Source of the DNA: Candidatus Peregrinibacteria bacterium CG10_big_fil_rev_8_21_14_0_10_36_19
Lineage (GTDB): Bacteria; Patescibacteriota; Gracilibacteria; UBA1369; LOWO2-01-FULL-3
Direction: 5' to 3'
Assembly (NCBI GenBank): GCA_002772535.1
Contig: PFDP01000014.1
Span: 62,001-126,000 of the forward strand
DNA length: 64,000 nt
The position numbers and the translations under genes were made by a program. Shown here piece by piece: positions 49,554-59,610 of this stretch. Positions within the stretch are counted from its first letter, which is position 1. Each line of letters starts with the position of its first letter. The notes under the pieces are model-generated. The model ran no database searches, was not told the DNA's origin, and saw only the letters and a program-made list of their open reading frames with translations.

Positions 49554-50840
49554 ATGTTTCTAGATGAACACAAAATTAAGGTAGAAGCCGGAAAAGGAGG
49601 AGATGGCTGCGTAAGTTTTCGCCGTGAAAAATTCATAGCAAAAGGTGGGCCAAACGGAGGAGACGGAGGAAACGGTGGTGATGTCATAATTAGAGTAGAC
49701 AAAAATCTAAATACATTAAATCACCTAGCACACAAAAAACTCTTTAAAGGAAATAATGGAGAGCCAGGAAAAGGAAAAGATATGCATGGTAGAAATGGGG
49801 AGCCATTTATCATAAGTGTACCACCTGGAACAATGATTTTTAACGAAGATAAAAGCCAATTACTCGCAGACCTAGGAGCAGACCAAGAAGAAATTAGTAT
49901 AGCAAAAGGCGGAATTGGTGGAATGGGTAATGCAAGATTTGTAAGTTCCACAAACCAAGTACCAAGACTTGCAGAAATTGGAGAACCCGGAGAATCCAAA
50001 GAGATAGTAATGGAACTTAAACTTATCGCTGAAGTCGGAATAATAGGACTACCATCAGCTGGAAAATCCACATTAATCTCAGTTATAAGCAATGCAAAGC
50101 CAAAAATTGCAGCTTACCACTTCACAACTCTAGCTCCAAACCTTGGCGTAGTTAAACATAGAAATCAAACAACAGTAGTAGCGGATATTCCAGGACTAAT
50201 TGAAGGAGCAAGTGAAGGAAGAGGACTAGGGCACCAATTCCTAAAACACGTAAGCAGAACAAGACTTCTAATACACGTAATAGACGGATCACTACCAAAC
50301 CCTGGAGAAAACTACACAACAATTCGCAAGGAACTAGAAAAGTTTGATAAAAAACTAGCAAAAACTGAGGAAATCCTAGTAATAAACAAAACAGACATCA
50401 TTCCAGCAGATGAACTTAAGAAAATTGAAAAAGAACTCAAAAAAGTGAGCAAAAAGAAAGAAATATTTAAAATATCAGCTGCAGCCCACCAAGGACTAGA
50501 ACCATTACAAGACATCATGTTTGCAAAACTAGCAGAAATCGAAAAAGTAGATATAGAAATTGAAAAACCTAAAGACCTTCCAATATTAACACCGCATCTA
50601 GACACAGAAAGATACCACATTAAAAAAATCGAAACTGAAGGAGAACACCAAATCTTTCACATAACAGGTAAACGCATCGAGCAAGTAGCAATAATGACAG
50701 ATATCAAAAACCCACAAGGACTAGAGCGCATGTATCACTTTATAGCCAAAATGGGCATTCAAAAATCAATTGAGAGGAAAGGAGCAACTTTTGGTGATAT
50801 AATAATGATAGGCGAAAAAAGAATTCCTTACAGAAAATAA
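49554..50840 (+). CDS. obgE: GTPase ObgE/CgtA
   Basis: AGKGGDGCVSFRREKFIAKGGPNGGDGGNGGDV, GLPSAGKSTLISVISNAKPKIAAYHFTTLAPNLG, DIPGLIEGASEGRGLGHQFL. Confidence 0.97.
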   Translation: MFLDEHKIKVEAGKGGDGCVSFRREKFIAKGGPNGGDGGNGGDVIIRVDKNLNTLNHLAHKKLFKGNNGEPGKGKDMHGRNGEPFIISVPPGTMIFNEDKSQLLADLGADQEEISIAKGGIGGMGNARFVSSTNQVPRLAEIGEPGESKEIVMELKLIAEVGIIGLPSAGKSTLISVISNAKPKIAAYHFTTLAPNLGVVKHRNQTTVVADIPGLIEGASEGRGLGHQFLKHVSRTRLLIHVIDGSLPNPGENYTTIRKELEKFDKKLAKTEEILVINKTDIIPADELKKIEKELKKVSKKKEIFKISAAAHQGLEPLQDIMFAKLAEIEKVDIEIEKPKDLPILTPHLDTERYHIKKIETEGEHQIFHITGKRIEQVAIMTDIKNPQGLERMYHFIAKMGIQKSIERKGATFGDIIMIGEKRIPYRK

Positions 50841-51403
50841 TGAAAGCAATCATTGGTCTCGGTAACGTTGGAGAAAAATACACAAACACAAGACACAATG
50901 TGGGGTTTTTACTCTTAGACAAACTGGCTAAAAACATAGAAAAGCAAACCTCAGAGAATTTAGAGTGGAAAAATGAAACGAAATTCAAAGCACACACTAT
51001 TAAATCAAAAATCAACGCACACGAAATACTATTAGTAAAACCTACAACTTTTATGAACCTTTCAGGCGAATCAGTAAGGTCAATAATAAATTTTTTCAAA
51101 CTTACGCCAAAAGACATAATAGTTATATACGATGATGTTGATTTACCACTAGGAACAACAAGATTTCGCGAAAAAGGCTCAGCCGGAACACATAATGGCA
51201 TGAAATCAATCATAGAACAGCTAGGAACCGAAGAATTTCCAAGAATTCGCATAGGAATAGAAAGTAGAGGGGAGTTTGCACCAAAGTCACAAGACCTACA
51301 TAGCTTTGTTTTAAGCGATTTTTTGAGCACAGAGGAGAAGATCCTAGATGATTCTCTTAACGCAGGAATTACAAAAATAGAAGAACTTCTAAAAATAGCT
51401 TGA
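50840..51403 (+). CDS. pth: Peptidyl-tRNA hydrolase
   Basis: IIGLGNVGEKYTNTRHNVGFLLLDKLA, KPTTFMNLSGESV, YDDVDLPLGTTRFREKGSAGTHNGMKSI. Confidence 0.96.
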   Translation: MKAIIGLGNVGEKYTNTRHNVGFLLLDKLAKNIEKQTSENLEWKNETKFKAHTIKSKINAHEILLVKPTTFMNLSGESVRSIINFFKLTPKDIIVIYDDVDLPLGTTRFREKGSAGTHNGMKSIIEQLGTEEFPRIRIGIESRGEFAPKSQDLHSFVLSDFLSTEEKILDDSLNAGITKIEELLKIA

Positions 51404-51455
51404 CCAAAGCAACATTTTTCACTAAATTACATAGGCTTTTTAACGCAAAAAAAAC

Positions 51456-51857
51456 ATGTTCGCAATAATTGAAACAGGAGGAAAACAATATAAAGTAGAA
51501 AAAGGTACAACATTTCACGTTGAAAAATTAGATGTGAAAGAAGGAAGTACAGTAAAACTAGACAAAGTACTACTAGTAAGTGACGGTGAAAAAACAGACA
51601 TCGGTACACCTATTGTTGCTGGTGCTGAAGTTACAGCAAAAGCTGTAGAACACGGTCGTGGTGATAAAATCGTTGTTTTCAAAATGAAAGCAAAAAAGAG
51701 ATACCAAAAAACACAAGGTCACAGACAAGACTATACATTGCTAGAAGTTACAGAGATTAAACAATCTGGAAGCAAAGCAACAAAAGCTACAAAAGAAGAA
51801 GCAACAGAAGAAAAGAAACCAGCAGTAAAAAAGACAACAAAAAAGAAAGAAGATTAA
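51456..51857 (+). CDS. rplU: 50S ribosomal protein L21 with Lys-rich tail
   Basis: [56 protein letters not shown]. Confidence 0.95.
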   Translation: MFAIIETGGKQYKVEKGTTFHVEKLDVKEGSTVKLDKVLLVSDGEKTDIGTPIVAGAEVTAKAVEHGRGDKIVVFKMKAKKRYQKTQGHRQDYTLLEVTEIKQSGSKATKATKEEATEEKKPAVKKTTKKKED

Positions 51858-52780
51858 AAAGACCTCAATTCATTAAGAATTAAATCTAAATCCTCCGGTA
51901 AGGGGGATTTTATTTTTATCTCTTTTCCATCCAAATCAACAAACTCTAATTCGGCAGCATGTAAAAACTGTCTTTTTAAACCATATTCACCTTCAAACTT
52001 CCTATTAAAACTCGACATACCATACACATTATCTCCAACCACAGGGCAACCAACAGCTGCCATATGCACGCGAATTTGGTGAGTTCTTCCAGTTTCCAGG
52101 CTAATATCTAATAAAGACAAATCCACACCCTTTCCCAACCTAAATTCTTCCAACACTTGATATTTAGTGATAGCGATTTTTCCATTTGTCATAACAGCCA
52201 TACGTTTCCTAGAAACACCATCACGAGCTATAGGCGAATCGATCACCCCTTCTTTAAAATCCAAAATACCCCTAACAAGAGTTAAATATTTCTTTACAAT
52301 TCTCCTTTCTTTAAAAAGCTCAATAAAATAGTCATATGCTTTTTTGTTTTTTGCAATTACCATTAAGCCAGAAGTCTCTTTATCTAAACGATGAACAATA
52401 CCTGGACGCATTTCATCCTCAAACTCAGAAACCTTCACCTTACCCATTACAGCATTCACAACGGTACCAGTTCTATTGTCAGAACCACTAGGGTGCACAA
52501 CCATGCCAGCCGGCTTATTTACAACCATGTAATCATCAGTCTCGTGCATTACAACTAAATTTAGGTCCTCAGGGACAATATCAACCAAAGACTCCACATT
52601 AGCCTCAATTTCAACTCTATCACCTTCAGACAAAACAAATTTTGCTTTTACATCATCACCATTAACACGAACAGCACCATCTTTAATCAGCTTCTGAAGT
52701 TTTGATCTAGAAAAATTTTCAACATTGTCAGCCAAAAATTTATCCAATCTAACACCACCTCTACCTTTTAATTTAATCAT
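51854..52780 (-). CDS. rluD: RluD-type rRNA pseudouridine synthase
   Basis: N-terminal S4 domain; [59 protein letters not shown]. Confidence 0.94.
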   Translation of the reverse strand: MIKLKGRGGVRLDKFLADNVENFSRSKLQKLIKDGAVRVNGDDVKAKFVLSEGDRVEIEANVESLVDIVPEDLNLVVMHETDDYMVVNKPAGMVVHPSGSDNRTGTVVNAVMGKVKVSEFEDEMRPGIVHRLDKETSGLMVIAKNKKAYDYFIELFKERRIVKKYLTLVRGILDFKEGVIDSPIARDGVSRKRMAVMTNGKIAITKYQVLEEFRLGKGVDLSLLDISLETGRTHQIRVHMAAVGCPVVGDNVYGMSSFNRKFEGEYGLKRQFLHAAELEFVDLDGKEIKIKSPLPEDLDLILNELRSF

Positions 52781-53558
52781 TTTTCTTTTTTAAACCAATC
52801 CAAGCCATATCAAACATCATTTTTTGCATTTCTGCAAACTCTTTACTCTCAATTATCACACCATATTCAAATCCTTTATCCAAATTAATCATTGAAACTT
52901 TATTGTCATATATATTAACTTCCACTTCAAACATACTCTCATACATCCCAGCATCCACAAAAAGAAAATCAGTAATAGGCGAGGATGCATCATAGTTCTC
53001 ATCAAAAAACGCCCTAACTTCTTGAGTATCGGGCGTCATTGCGCGTAGCTTCAACTTTTTTCCTGTAATTCTAATTTCCTTGTATTCGATAAGGAAATCC
53101 TTCAAACCAGACTCAAACCACTTCGGAAAAGCCAAACAAGCTCTAAAATCACAAACAGCATCGAGAGCATCATACATCACATGTTTAACACCCTCTAAAC
53201 CATCAAAGTAACTCACAACCGGCTTCCTTAAAACAGAATCACCCTTAAGCGCCCTAAATTTTGGTATAAAATTCAAAACCTGCCCCTTATAATATTCATA
53301 AGTTTTACATTTACTATCTAAATAAGCGACCAGTGAATTTGGATCACTAGCCGCATAATATTTCACCGAACCATTACAGTGGAAAGAAATAATTCCCTTT
53401 CGCATCAAAGATTTCAGGACCGAATAAGTAGTGGTTCTATTAAGACCAGACATTTTAGCCACTACACTCACCGCTTGAGGACCAACCCTCAACAACTCTA
53501 AATAAACGTTAGATTCATTTTCCGTAAAACCGATTTGTTTCAATTTTTCACTAAGCAT
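52773..53558 (-). CDS. TrmB-family transcriptional regulator
   Basis: LKQIGFTENESNVYLELLRVGPQAVSVVAKMSGLNRTTTYSVLKSLMRKGII. Confidence 0.87.
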   Translation of the reverse strand: MLSEKLKQIGFTENESNVYLELLRVGPQAVSVVAKMSGLNRTTTYSVLKSLMRKGIISFHCNGSVKYYAASDPNSLVAYLDSKCKTYEYYKGQVLNFIPKFRALKGDSVLRKPVVSYFDGLEGVKHVMYDALDAVCDFRACLAFPKWFESGLKDFLIEYKEIRITGKKLKLRAMTPDTQEVRAFFDENYDASSPITDFLFVDAGMYESMFEVEVNIYDNKVSMINLDKGFEYGVIIESKEFAEMQKMMFDMAWIGLKKKND

Positions 53559-53668
53559 AATTGTAAAAAATGGACAGTAAACTTACAATATACTGATTTT
53601 TTAACTTTTGTCAACTTTTTCCTCCTCTCAATTTGCTATCCCCACTCTATTTTGATAAATTTACACAT

Positions 53669-54859
53669 ATGAAAACAGACATTCAAACACTATTAGACAG
53701 AGGAACTGTAGATGTAATTATCCGCAAAGAACTCGAAGAAAAAATAAAAGCCGGAAAAAATCTTAGAGTAAAATTGGGAATAGACCCAACCGGATCAGAT
53801 TTACATATTGGCCATGCTGTAGTTTTAAAAAAATTAAGACATTTTCAAGATGCTGGTCACACAGCAGTATTAATAATTGGCGACTACACAGCAAGAGTGG
53901 GGGACCCAACAGGAAAATCAGAAACTAGAGTAATGCTTACAGCCGAACAGATTGAAAAAAATATGAAATATTACATCAAACAAGCGGCCGCAATATTAGA
54001 CATGGATAAATTAGAAATAAGATACAACTCAGAATGGTTCAGCAAAATGAACATGGGAGATATTCTTGAACTTACGGCAAAAAAAACAATCAACCAAATG
54101 ATTCAACGTGAAGATTTCAAAAATCGCATCCAAAACGATCAAGATGTTTCAATGGTTGAAACCCTATACCCACTAATGCAAGGTTACGATTCAGTAATGC
54201 TCAATTGTGATGTAGAAATTGGGGGGACAGACCAATTATTCAACATGATGGTAGGAAGAGATCTTCAAAAACGCTACAACAAAACAACAATCCAAAACAT
54301 CATCACAGTACCAATTCTAGAGGGACTTGATGGCGTAGAAAAAATGAGCAAATCACTTAACAACTATATTGGTATAAACGATGAAGCCAATGAAATGTAT
54401 GGAAAAACACTTTCAATACCAGACGACCTAATTACGAAATATTTTGAATTAGCCACAAATATACCAATGGACGAAATTAAGAAAATTTCAAAACGCATGG
54501 AAGATGGAGAAAACCCAAAAACGTTCAAAATGCAGCTTGCAAGAGAACTAGTAAAACAATACCACAATGAAGATGCCGCAAAAAAAGCTGAAGAAGAATT
54601 CGAAAACATCTTTAAAAACAAAGGAATACCAGAAGACATAGAAACAATTACATTCACAAAAAAATCATACAATATTATAGACTTAATATCAGAATCTGGC
54701 TTAGCACAATCAAAAAGTGAAGCAAGAAGGTTAGTAGAAGGTGGGGGAGTAAAGATAGACAGCGAAAAAATACCATCAATAGAAACAGAAGTAGATATTT
54801 CAACTGAAAAAATTCTACAAGTAGGTAAAAGAAAATTTGTAAAAGTGATCAGCAAATAA
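53669..54859 (+). CDS. tyrS: Tyrosyl-tRNA synthetase (with S4 domain)
   Basis: LRVKLGIDPTGSDLHIGHAVVLKKLRHFQDAGH, GDYTARVGDPTGKSETR, EGLDGVEKMSKSLNNYIG; ORF extends to 53633. Confidence 0.96.
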   Translation: MKTDIQTLLDRGTVDVIIRKELEEKIKAGKNLRVKLGIDPTGSDLHIGHAVVLKKLRHFQDAGHTAVLIIGDYTARVGDPTGKSETRVMLTAEQIEKNMKYYIKQAAAILDMDKLEIRYNSEWFSKMNMGDILELTAKKTINQMIQREDFKNRIQNDQDVSMVETLYPLMQGYDSVMLNCDVEIGGTDQLFNMMVGRDLQKRYNKTTIQNIITVPILEGLDGVEKMSKSLNNYIGINDEANEMYGKTLSIPDDLITKYFELATNIPMDEIKKISKRMEDGENPKTFKMQLARELVKQYHNEDAAKKAEEEFENIFKNKGIPEDIETITFTKKSYNIIDLISESGLAQSKSEARRLVEGGGVKIDSEKIPSIETEVDISTEKILQVGKRKFVKVISK

Positions 54860-56907
54860 TGATTCAGGACAAATCGCTAGAAAAAGTCTTAAGCACCACC
54901 AAGGGGCATATTCAAAAACTTAGCAACCTTGGTGTAAACACAATCAAGGATTTTATCCTTTACTTTCCTCGTACACATGCCGACAACAGTGAATACACAA
55001 AAATAGCAGACATAATCACAAACGAAACCGTTAGCATCAAAGGAAAACTCACAAACCTTTTTACTGTAACAAGCAAATACGGCAAAAAGATTACACAAGG
55101 TGTTTTTACAGACGATACTGGGGTTATTCAAGTAGCATGGTTCAGTCAACCGCACCTCACAAGACTACTACCAAGAAACAAAGAAATAGTACTCACAGGA
55201 AAGGCCAAGTACTCATTTGGCAAAATAACATTTCAAAGTCCATCATACGAAATACTCAAACCATACGAAGAACAACTTCATAGCGGAAGAATTGTGCCAG
55301 TATACCACGAAACAGAAGGAATAAGTTCAAAATGGATAAGGGAAAAATTAAAACCAGTCATAGACGGATACATAGAACTATTCGAAGAACACCTTCCAGA
55401 TGAAATAAGACAACAACACCAATTAATAGGCTTAAAAAGAGCTCTAAAAAACATCCACTTTCCAGAAAGCGATGAAATGTTAGATCAGGCATATAAAAGA
55501 CTGTCTTTCGACGAACTTTTCATCCTTCAGCTCAAAGTTCTACAAAAAAAATGGCACTGGCAACACAGCGGAAACATACAATCCAAAGTTATAAACACAG
55601 AGGAAGATCACCTTAAAGAAGCCATAAAATCACTTCCTTTTGAACTCACAGGCGCCCAAAAACGCAGCTTACTTGAAATACTCAATGACCTTAAAAAACC
55701 CTTCCCAATGAACAGAATGGTACAGGGAGATGTAGGATCAGGAAAAACAATAGTAGCAATTTTAGCAGCACTCAATGCAGTTAAAAACGGCTATCAAGTA
55801 GCAGTTATGGCACCAACAGAAATACTCGCAAAACAACACTACAAAAATTTCATTCAGCTATTATCAAATTTTAGTCTCAATATTCAATTTATCGCAGGCA
55901 GTACACCAACAAAACAAAAAGACGAAATCATAAGACAAATGAAAACCGGAACCGCAGATATCATCATTGGCACACACGCTTTAATACAAGAAAAAATTGG
56001 ATTTAAAAACCTAGGGCTAGCAATTATAGACGAACAACACAGATTTGGAGTTAAACAAAGGGAAACCTTAAAGAGCTTTGGTACACCTCATATGCTAAGC
56101 ATGACAGCAACTCCAATCCCAAGAAGCCTAGCAATAACAATATATGGAGATCAAGACCTCTCAATAATTGACGAAATGCCAGCTGGACGCCAAGAAATCG
56201 TAACTAAAGTCGTACCAGAAACAAAAAGAATGCAAGCGTACAGATGGATAGAAGATCAAATTGCAAAAGGAAGACAAGCATTCATAATTTGCCCACTAAT
56301 AGATGAATCCAATGCTATAGAAGTAAAATCTGTAATTCAAGAATACGCCTACCTCCAAGAACATATATTTCCAAATCTAGAACTCACATTTTTGCATGGA
56401 AAACTAAAACAAGAAGAAAAAGATCTTATAATGCAAGATTTCAAGGACAACAAAATAAACATCCTAGTTTCAACATCAGTGATAGAAGTAGGTATAGACA
56501 TACCTAATGCCACAATTATGCTTATAGAGGGATCTGAACGCTTTGGCTTATCACAATTACACCAGTTCAGAGGGCGTGTTGGAAGAGGGGAACATAAATC
56601 GTACTGCTTTCTGTTTACAAATGCACTCTCCGAAGAAGGAAAAAAGCGCATGGATGCAATGGAAAGACACACCAGCGGATTCAAACTCTCAGAAATAGAT
56701 TTACAACTTAGGGGACCAGGGGAAGTCTACGGAGTTAAACAAAGCGGAATACCAGATCTGAAGATGGCTAGCTTGACAGACTCAAAAACTGTTGAAAAAG
56801 CACGAAGTAGTGCCGAAATGATAATAAATGAAGACCCAACACTACAAAAATACCCAAAACTGCTCGAGAGAATAGAGCAAACTCAAAAAGTCTACATAAA
56901 CGACTAA
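54859..56907 (+). CDS. recG: ATP-dependent DNA helicase RecG
   Basis: NRMVQGDVGSGKTIVAILAALNAVKNGYQVAVMAPTEILAKQHY, IDEQHRFGVKQRE, SMTATPIPRSLA, QFRGRVGRGEHKSYC. Confidence 0.97.
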   Translation: MIQDKSLEKVLSTTKGHIQKLSNLGVNTIKDFILYFPRTHADNSEYTKIADIITNETVSIKGKLTNLFTVTSKYGKKITQGVFTDDTGVIQVAWFSQPHLTRLLPRNKEIVLTGKAKYSFGKITFQSPSYEILKPYEEQLHSGRIVPVYHETEGISSKWIREKLKPVIDGYIELFEEHLPDEIRQQHQLIGLKRALKNIHFPESDEMLDQAYKRLSFDELFILQLKVLQKKWHWQHSGNIQSKVINTEEDHLKEAIKSLPFELTGAQKRSLLEILNDLKKPFPMNRMVQGDVGSGKTIVAILAALNAVKNGYQVAVMAPTEILAKQHYKNFIQLLSNFSLNIQFIAGSTPTKQKDEIIRQMKTGTADIIIGTHALIQEKIGFKNLGLAIIDEQHRFGVKQRETLKSFGTPHMLSMTATPIPRSLAITIYGDQDLSIIDEMPAGRQEIVTKVVPETKRMQAYRWIEDQIAKGRQAFIICPLIDESNAIEVKSVIQEYAYLQEHIFPNLELTFLHGKLKQEEKDLIMQDFKDNKINILVSTSVIEVGIDIPNATIMLIEGSERFGLSQLHQFRGRVGRGEHKSYCFLFTNALSEEGKKRMDAMERHTSGFKLSEIDLQLRGPGEVYGVKQSGIPDLKMASLTDSKTVEKARSSAEMIINEDPTLQKYPKLLERIEQTQKVYIND

Positions 56908-57144
56908 TTTTAAAAACAGCCCAAATTGTCATAAAAGTTTTTTAAAACAAACGACCCAAAGGTCATCTTTTTAAAAAAAACGCCTGAAATCGAAAGTTTT
57001 AAAAAGCCTAAAACAAGCCACAAACAGAACCTGTTGAAAAAATCAGCAACTCACACGAGGACACTAAAAGTAAACAAAAGAAGTAAAAAGCAAAGCAGCC
57101 TTAAGAATCCAGAAAAACCAACCCTCTTTTGAAGTGTACTTATC

Positions 57145-57168
57145 TTTGCACAAGATATATTGTGCAAA
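57145..57168. repeat. Perfect inverted repeat, 9-bp arms and 6-nt loop, directly downstream of elp3
   Basis: TTTGCACAA GATATA TTGTGCAAA. Confidence 0.75.
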
Positions 57169-57169
57169 C

Positions 57170-58879
57170 TTAAATCTCTCTCACCATATATGTCCCCTCA
57201 AGCTCATACCCCTTCTTCCTATAATATTCCCTTGTACCTATACCAGCAATAACCGCCATCTTCTTATAACCAGCATCTTTAGCCAACTTTTCTGCATCCA
57301 TCATTAGCTTAGTTCCCCACCCGATATGCTGCTTCTCACCAATCAAATGCTTACCAACCGGTATCTGCTTACCATAAACATGAACTTCACGTATTAAAGC
57401 AGCCCCATCTAACTCTTCCAAAAACACCTGCCCAGGAAATCTTAACCTCAATAAAGCAATTAATTTATCCTGTTTTACATCTTCATAGCTTAAAAAGAGC
57501 TCTTTCCCTCCTCCAGCATCATATTCTCGCAAAACAAACTGAACATCATTAATATCAACATTATGGTTACCAATTTCTCTATACCTAATATCCCTACATC
57601 TAACACCCTCATCCTCCATACGTTTTTCCAAAACCTGCCTTATATTAGAAACTTTCGAACCAGCCGCAATATCCGGAGCTGGAATATCACGAGCAACTCT
57701 GTCAACACGGCACCACTCAGGAACATCTTTCATTTCTTCATATAAAACCTCCTCCAAAGTCTTATCATCATATGGCTCAAATTCACCACGCTTATGCATT
57801 TCATATAACTCTGTTTGCTCAATTACCATACAAGGGTAAATTTTTAAATAGTCAGGCTGATAAGAATCTCCCTCAAAAAGCTCCCCAATCATTCTTTTGT
57901 CTAACTCAACATTAGAGCCAGGCAAATTTGGCATCATATGATAGCCAATTTTAAATCCGGCATCTTTCAAAAGAGCCGTTGCCTTTCTTACAGAAGCTAA
58001 ATCATGACCACGCTTTGTAAACTCCTGCACATCATCATCAGTAGTTTGAACACCAATTTCTGTTTTAGTAACACCCAAGCGCCTTAAATGTCTAATTTCT
58101 TTTTCATTAATACAATCTGGACGCGTCTCAATATTTATCCCAATACAACGCACATCTGCAGTTTCATTTTCCAAAATAGCATCCTCCAAAGACTTTTCAA
58201 CAATAGGCTCCAGAATAACAGAATTAACAGTCTCAGGACCATAATCACTCTCAATAACCCTCTCCTCAGTAATATCCTCCATTTTATCAGTTTTTCCAGC
58301 CTTAACCTGCATAAAAAACTCATTCATAGCCATCAAACACTGTGCTACAAACCATTCACGATAATCATGCCTATAGGAACTCCAAGTTCCCCCAATTACA
58401 CGCAATTCCACTTTAGAAACTTCATGACCTGTCATATGCAAAGCCTTAAGACGCACAAAAACCTGTGTATACGGATTAAACTGTTGCCTAAACGCCCTCT
58501 GTGCAGCAGGCTGACTTGGTAAATAACTCTTAGGCATTCTTACATCAGTTGGACAATAAATACATCTACCTGGGCAAGGAAACGGCTTAGTTAAAACAGT
58601 AACAGGAGTAACTCCACTTAAAGTTCTCACACTACGCTTTTGAATCAAATCCAAAAGTTTTTGATTAGGAGAAATAACCTCTTCATTTATCAAATCATTA
58701 TAAGCCTTGATAAAATAAAGGTTATGAAAAATAGCCCCTTTCCTTTCCTTCATGACAGAATTACGAAATTTCTCAAATTCCCTTCGGTTTTTAAAGTTCA
58801 TTTTACTAGCGCGCTCGATAATCTCGCGCGCCAACACCTGATTGTCAGAAAGATCTATCTTTGAAAAATCCATAGTCAT
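57170..58879 (-). CDS. elp3: Elp3-family radical SAM / GNAT tRNA wobble uridine enzyme
   Basis: KPFPCPGRCIYCPTDVRMPKSYLPSQPAAQRA, LRVIGGTWSSYRHDYREWF, IGINIETRPDCINEKEI, LGVTKTEIGVQTTDDDVQEFTKRGHD, C-terminal GNAT IPVGKHLIGEKQHIGWGTKLMMDAEKLAKDAGYKKMAVIAGIGTREYYRKKGYELEGTYM. Confidence 0.93.
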   Translation of the reverse strand: MTMDFSKIDLSDNQVLAREIIERASKMNFKNRREFEKFRNSVMKERKGAIFHNLYFIKAYNDLINEEVISPNQKLLDLIQKRSVRTLSGVTPVTVLTKPFPCPGRCIYCPTDVRMPKSYLPSQPAAQRAFRQQFNPYTQVFVRLKALHMTGHEVSKVELRVIGGTWSSYRHDYREWFVAQCLMAMNEFFMQVKAGKTDKMEDITEERVIESDYGPETVNSVILEPIVEKSLEDAILENETADVRCIGINIETRPDCINEKEIRHLRRLGVTKTEIGVQTTDDDVQEFTKRGHDLASVRKATALLKDAGFKIGYHMMPNLPGSNVELDKRMIGELFEGDSYQPDYLKIYPCMVIEQTELYEMHKRGEFEPYDDKTLEEVLYEEMKDVPEWCRVDRVARDIPAPDIAAGSKVSNIRQVLEKRMEDEGVRCRDIRYREIGNHNVDINDVQFVLREYDAGGGKELFLSYEDVKQDKLIALLRLRFPGQVFLEELDGAALIREVHVYGKQIPVGKHLIGEKQHIGWGTKLMMDAEKLAKDAGYKKMAVIAGIGTREYYRKKGYELEGTYMVREI

Positions 58880-58929
58880 TTTTAACAGAGGGAGTTTACC
58901 ACAGTAATTAAATATGTTAAAACAATATT

Positions 58930-59610
58930 ATGCAGCAAAAAACAGCCAAAGAAATTCTAAAAAAAGTTGTTGAAGATTACGACAACATTGCTCAAGAATT
59001 CGACACAACTAGGAAATACAACTGGAAAGAGTTCGAACAATACCTACCCTACATAAAAGAAAATGATCAAGTTTTAGATATAGGCTGTGGAAATGGCAGA
59101 CTTTATAAATTCCTAAGCGAAAACAAAAAAATAAAATACATCGGCCTAGAAAAAAGCAAAAAACTACTTGATGCTGCCAAAAAAAACTTCAATCAAGCTA
59201 AATTTGTGCATGGAGATATGCTTAAACTCCCCTTCAAGGAAAAATCTCAAGATGTTATCACTTCAATCGCCTCACTTCATCATATCCCATCAGAAAAACT
59301 TAGAAAAAAAGCACTAACAGAAATGCATAAAACTCTTAAAGAGAATGGCATATTAATTTTAAGTGTCTGGAATTTATTTCAGCCAAAGTACAAAAAATAC
59401 ATTTGGCAATCACGAATAAAATCACTATTATCACTTGGAAAATATGACCCAAGAGACACATTCATCCCCTGGAACAACAAGGCAAAACGCTACTATTACG
59501 CATTCACAAAAAATGAATTGGAAAAACTACTAACACAGGCCAATTTTCAGATCTTAGATCACCACATCTCAAACAATTTTGTTTACATATGCAAAAAATT
59601 CTCAAAGTAA
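58930..59610 (+). CDS. Class I SAM methyltransferase, Trm9/ALKBH8-MT-like
   Basis: VVEDYDNIAQEFDTTRKYNWKEFEQYL, VLDIGCGNGRLYKFL, SIASLHHIPSEKLRKKALTEMHKTLKENGILILSVWNLFQ, DTFIPWNNKAKRYYYAFTKNELEKLL. Confidence 0.87.
   Translation: MQQKTAKEILKKVVEDYDNIAQEFDTTRKYNWKEFEQYLPYIKENDQVLDIGCGNGRLYKFLSENKKIKYIGLEKSKKLLDAAKKNFNQAKFVHGDMLKLPFKEKSQDVITSIASLHHIPSEKLRKKALTEMHKTLKENGILILSVWNLFQPKYKKYIWQSRIKSLLSLGKYDPRDTFIPWNNKAKRYYYAFTKNELEKLLTQANFQILDHHISNNFVYICKKFSK

Noticed and set aside
50740-51330. 196-aa minus-strand ORF opposite pth
   Set aside because: Lies antisense to the well-supported obgE end and pth gene; composition is typical of antisense frames; no recognisable motif.
54364-54855. 163-aa minus ORF opposite tyrS
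   Set aside because: Antisense to tyrS; Ser/Phe-rich mirror translation, no independent support.
57050-57160. Small membrane-like frame (…CKDKYTSKEGWFFWILKAALLFTSFVYF) on the minus strand downstream of elp3
   Set aside because: Only about 29 codons from a TTG, no SD and no promoter; cannot be separated from chance in AT-rich DNA.
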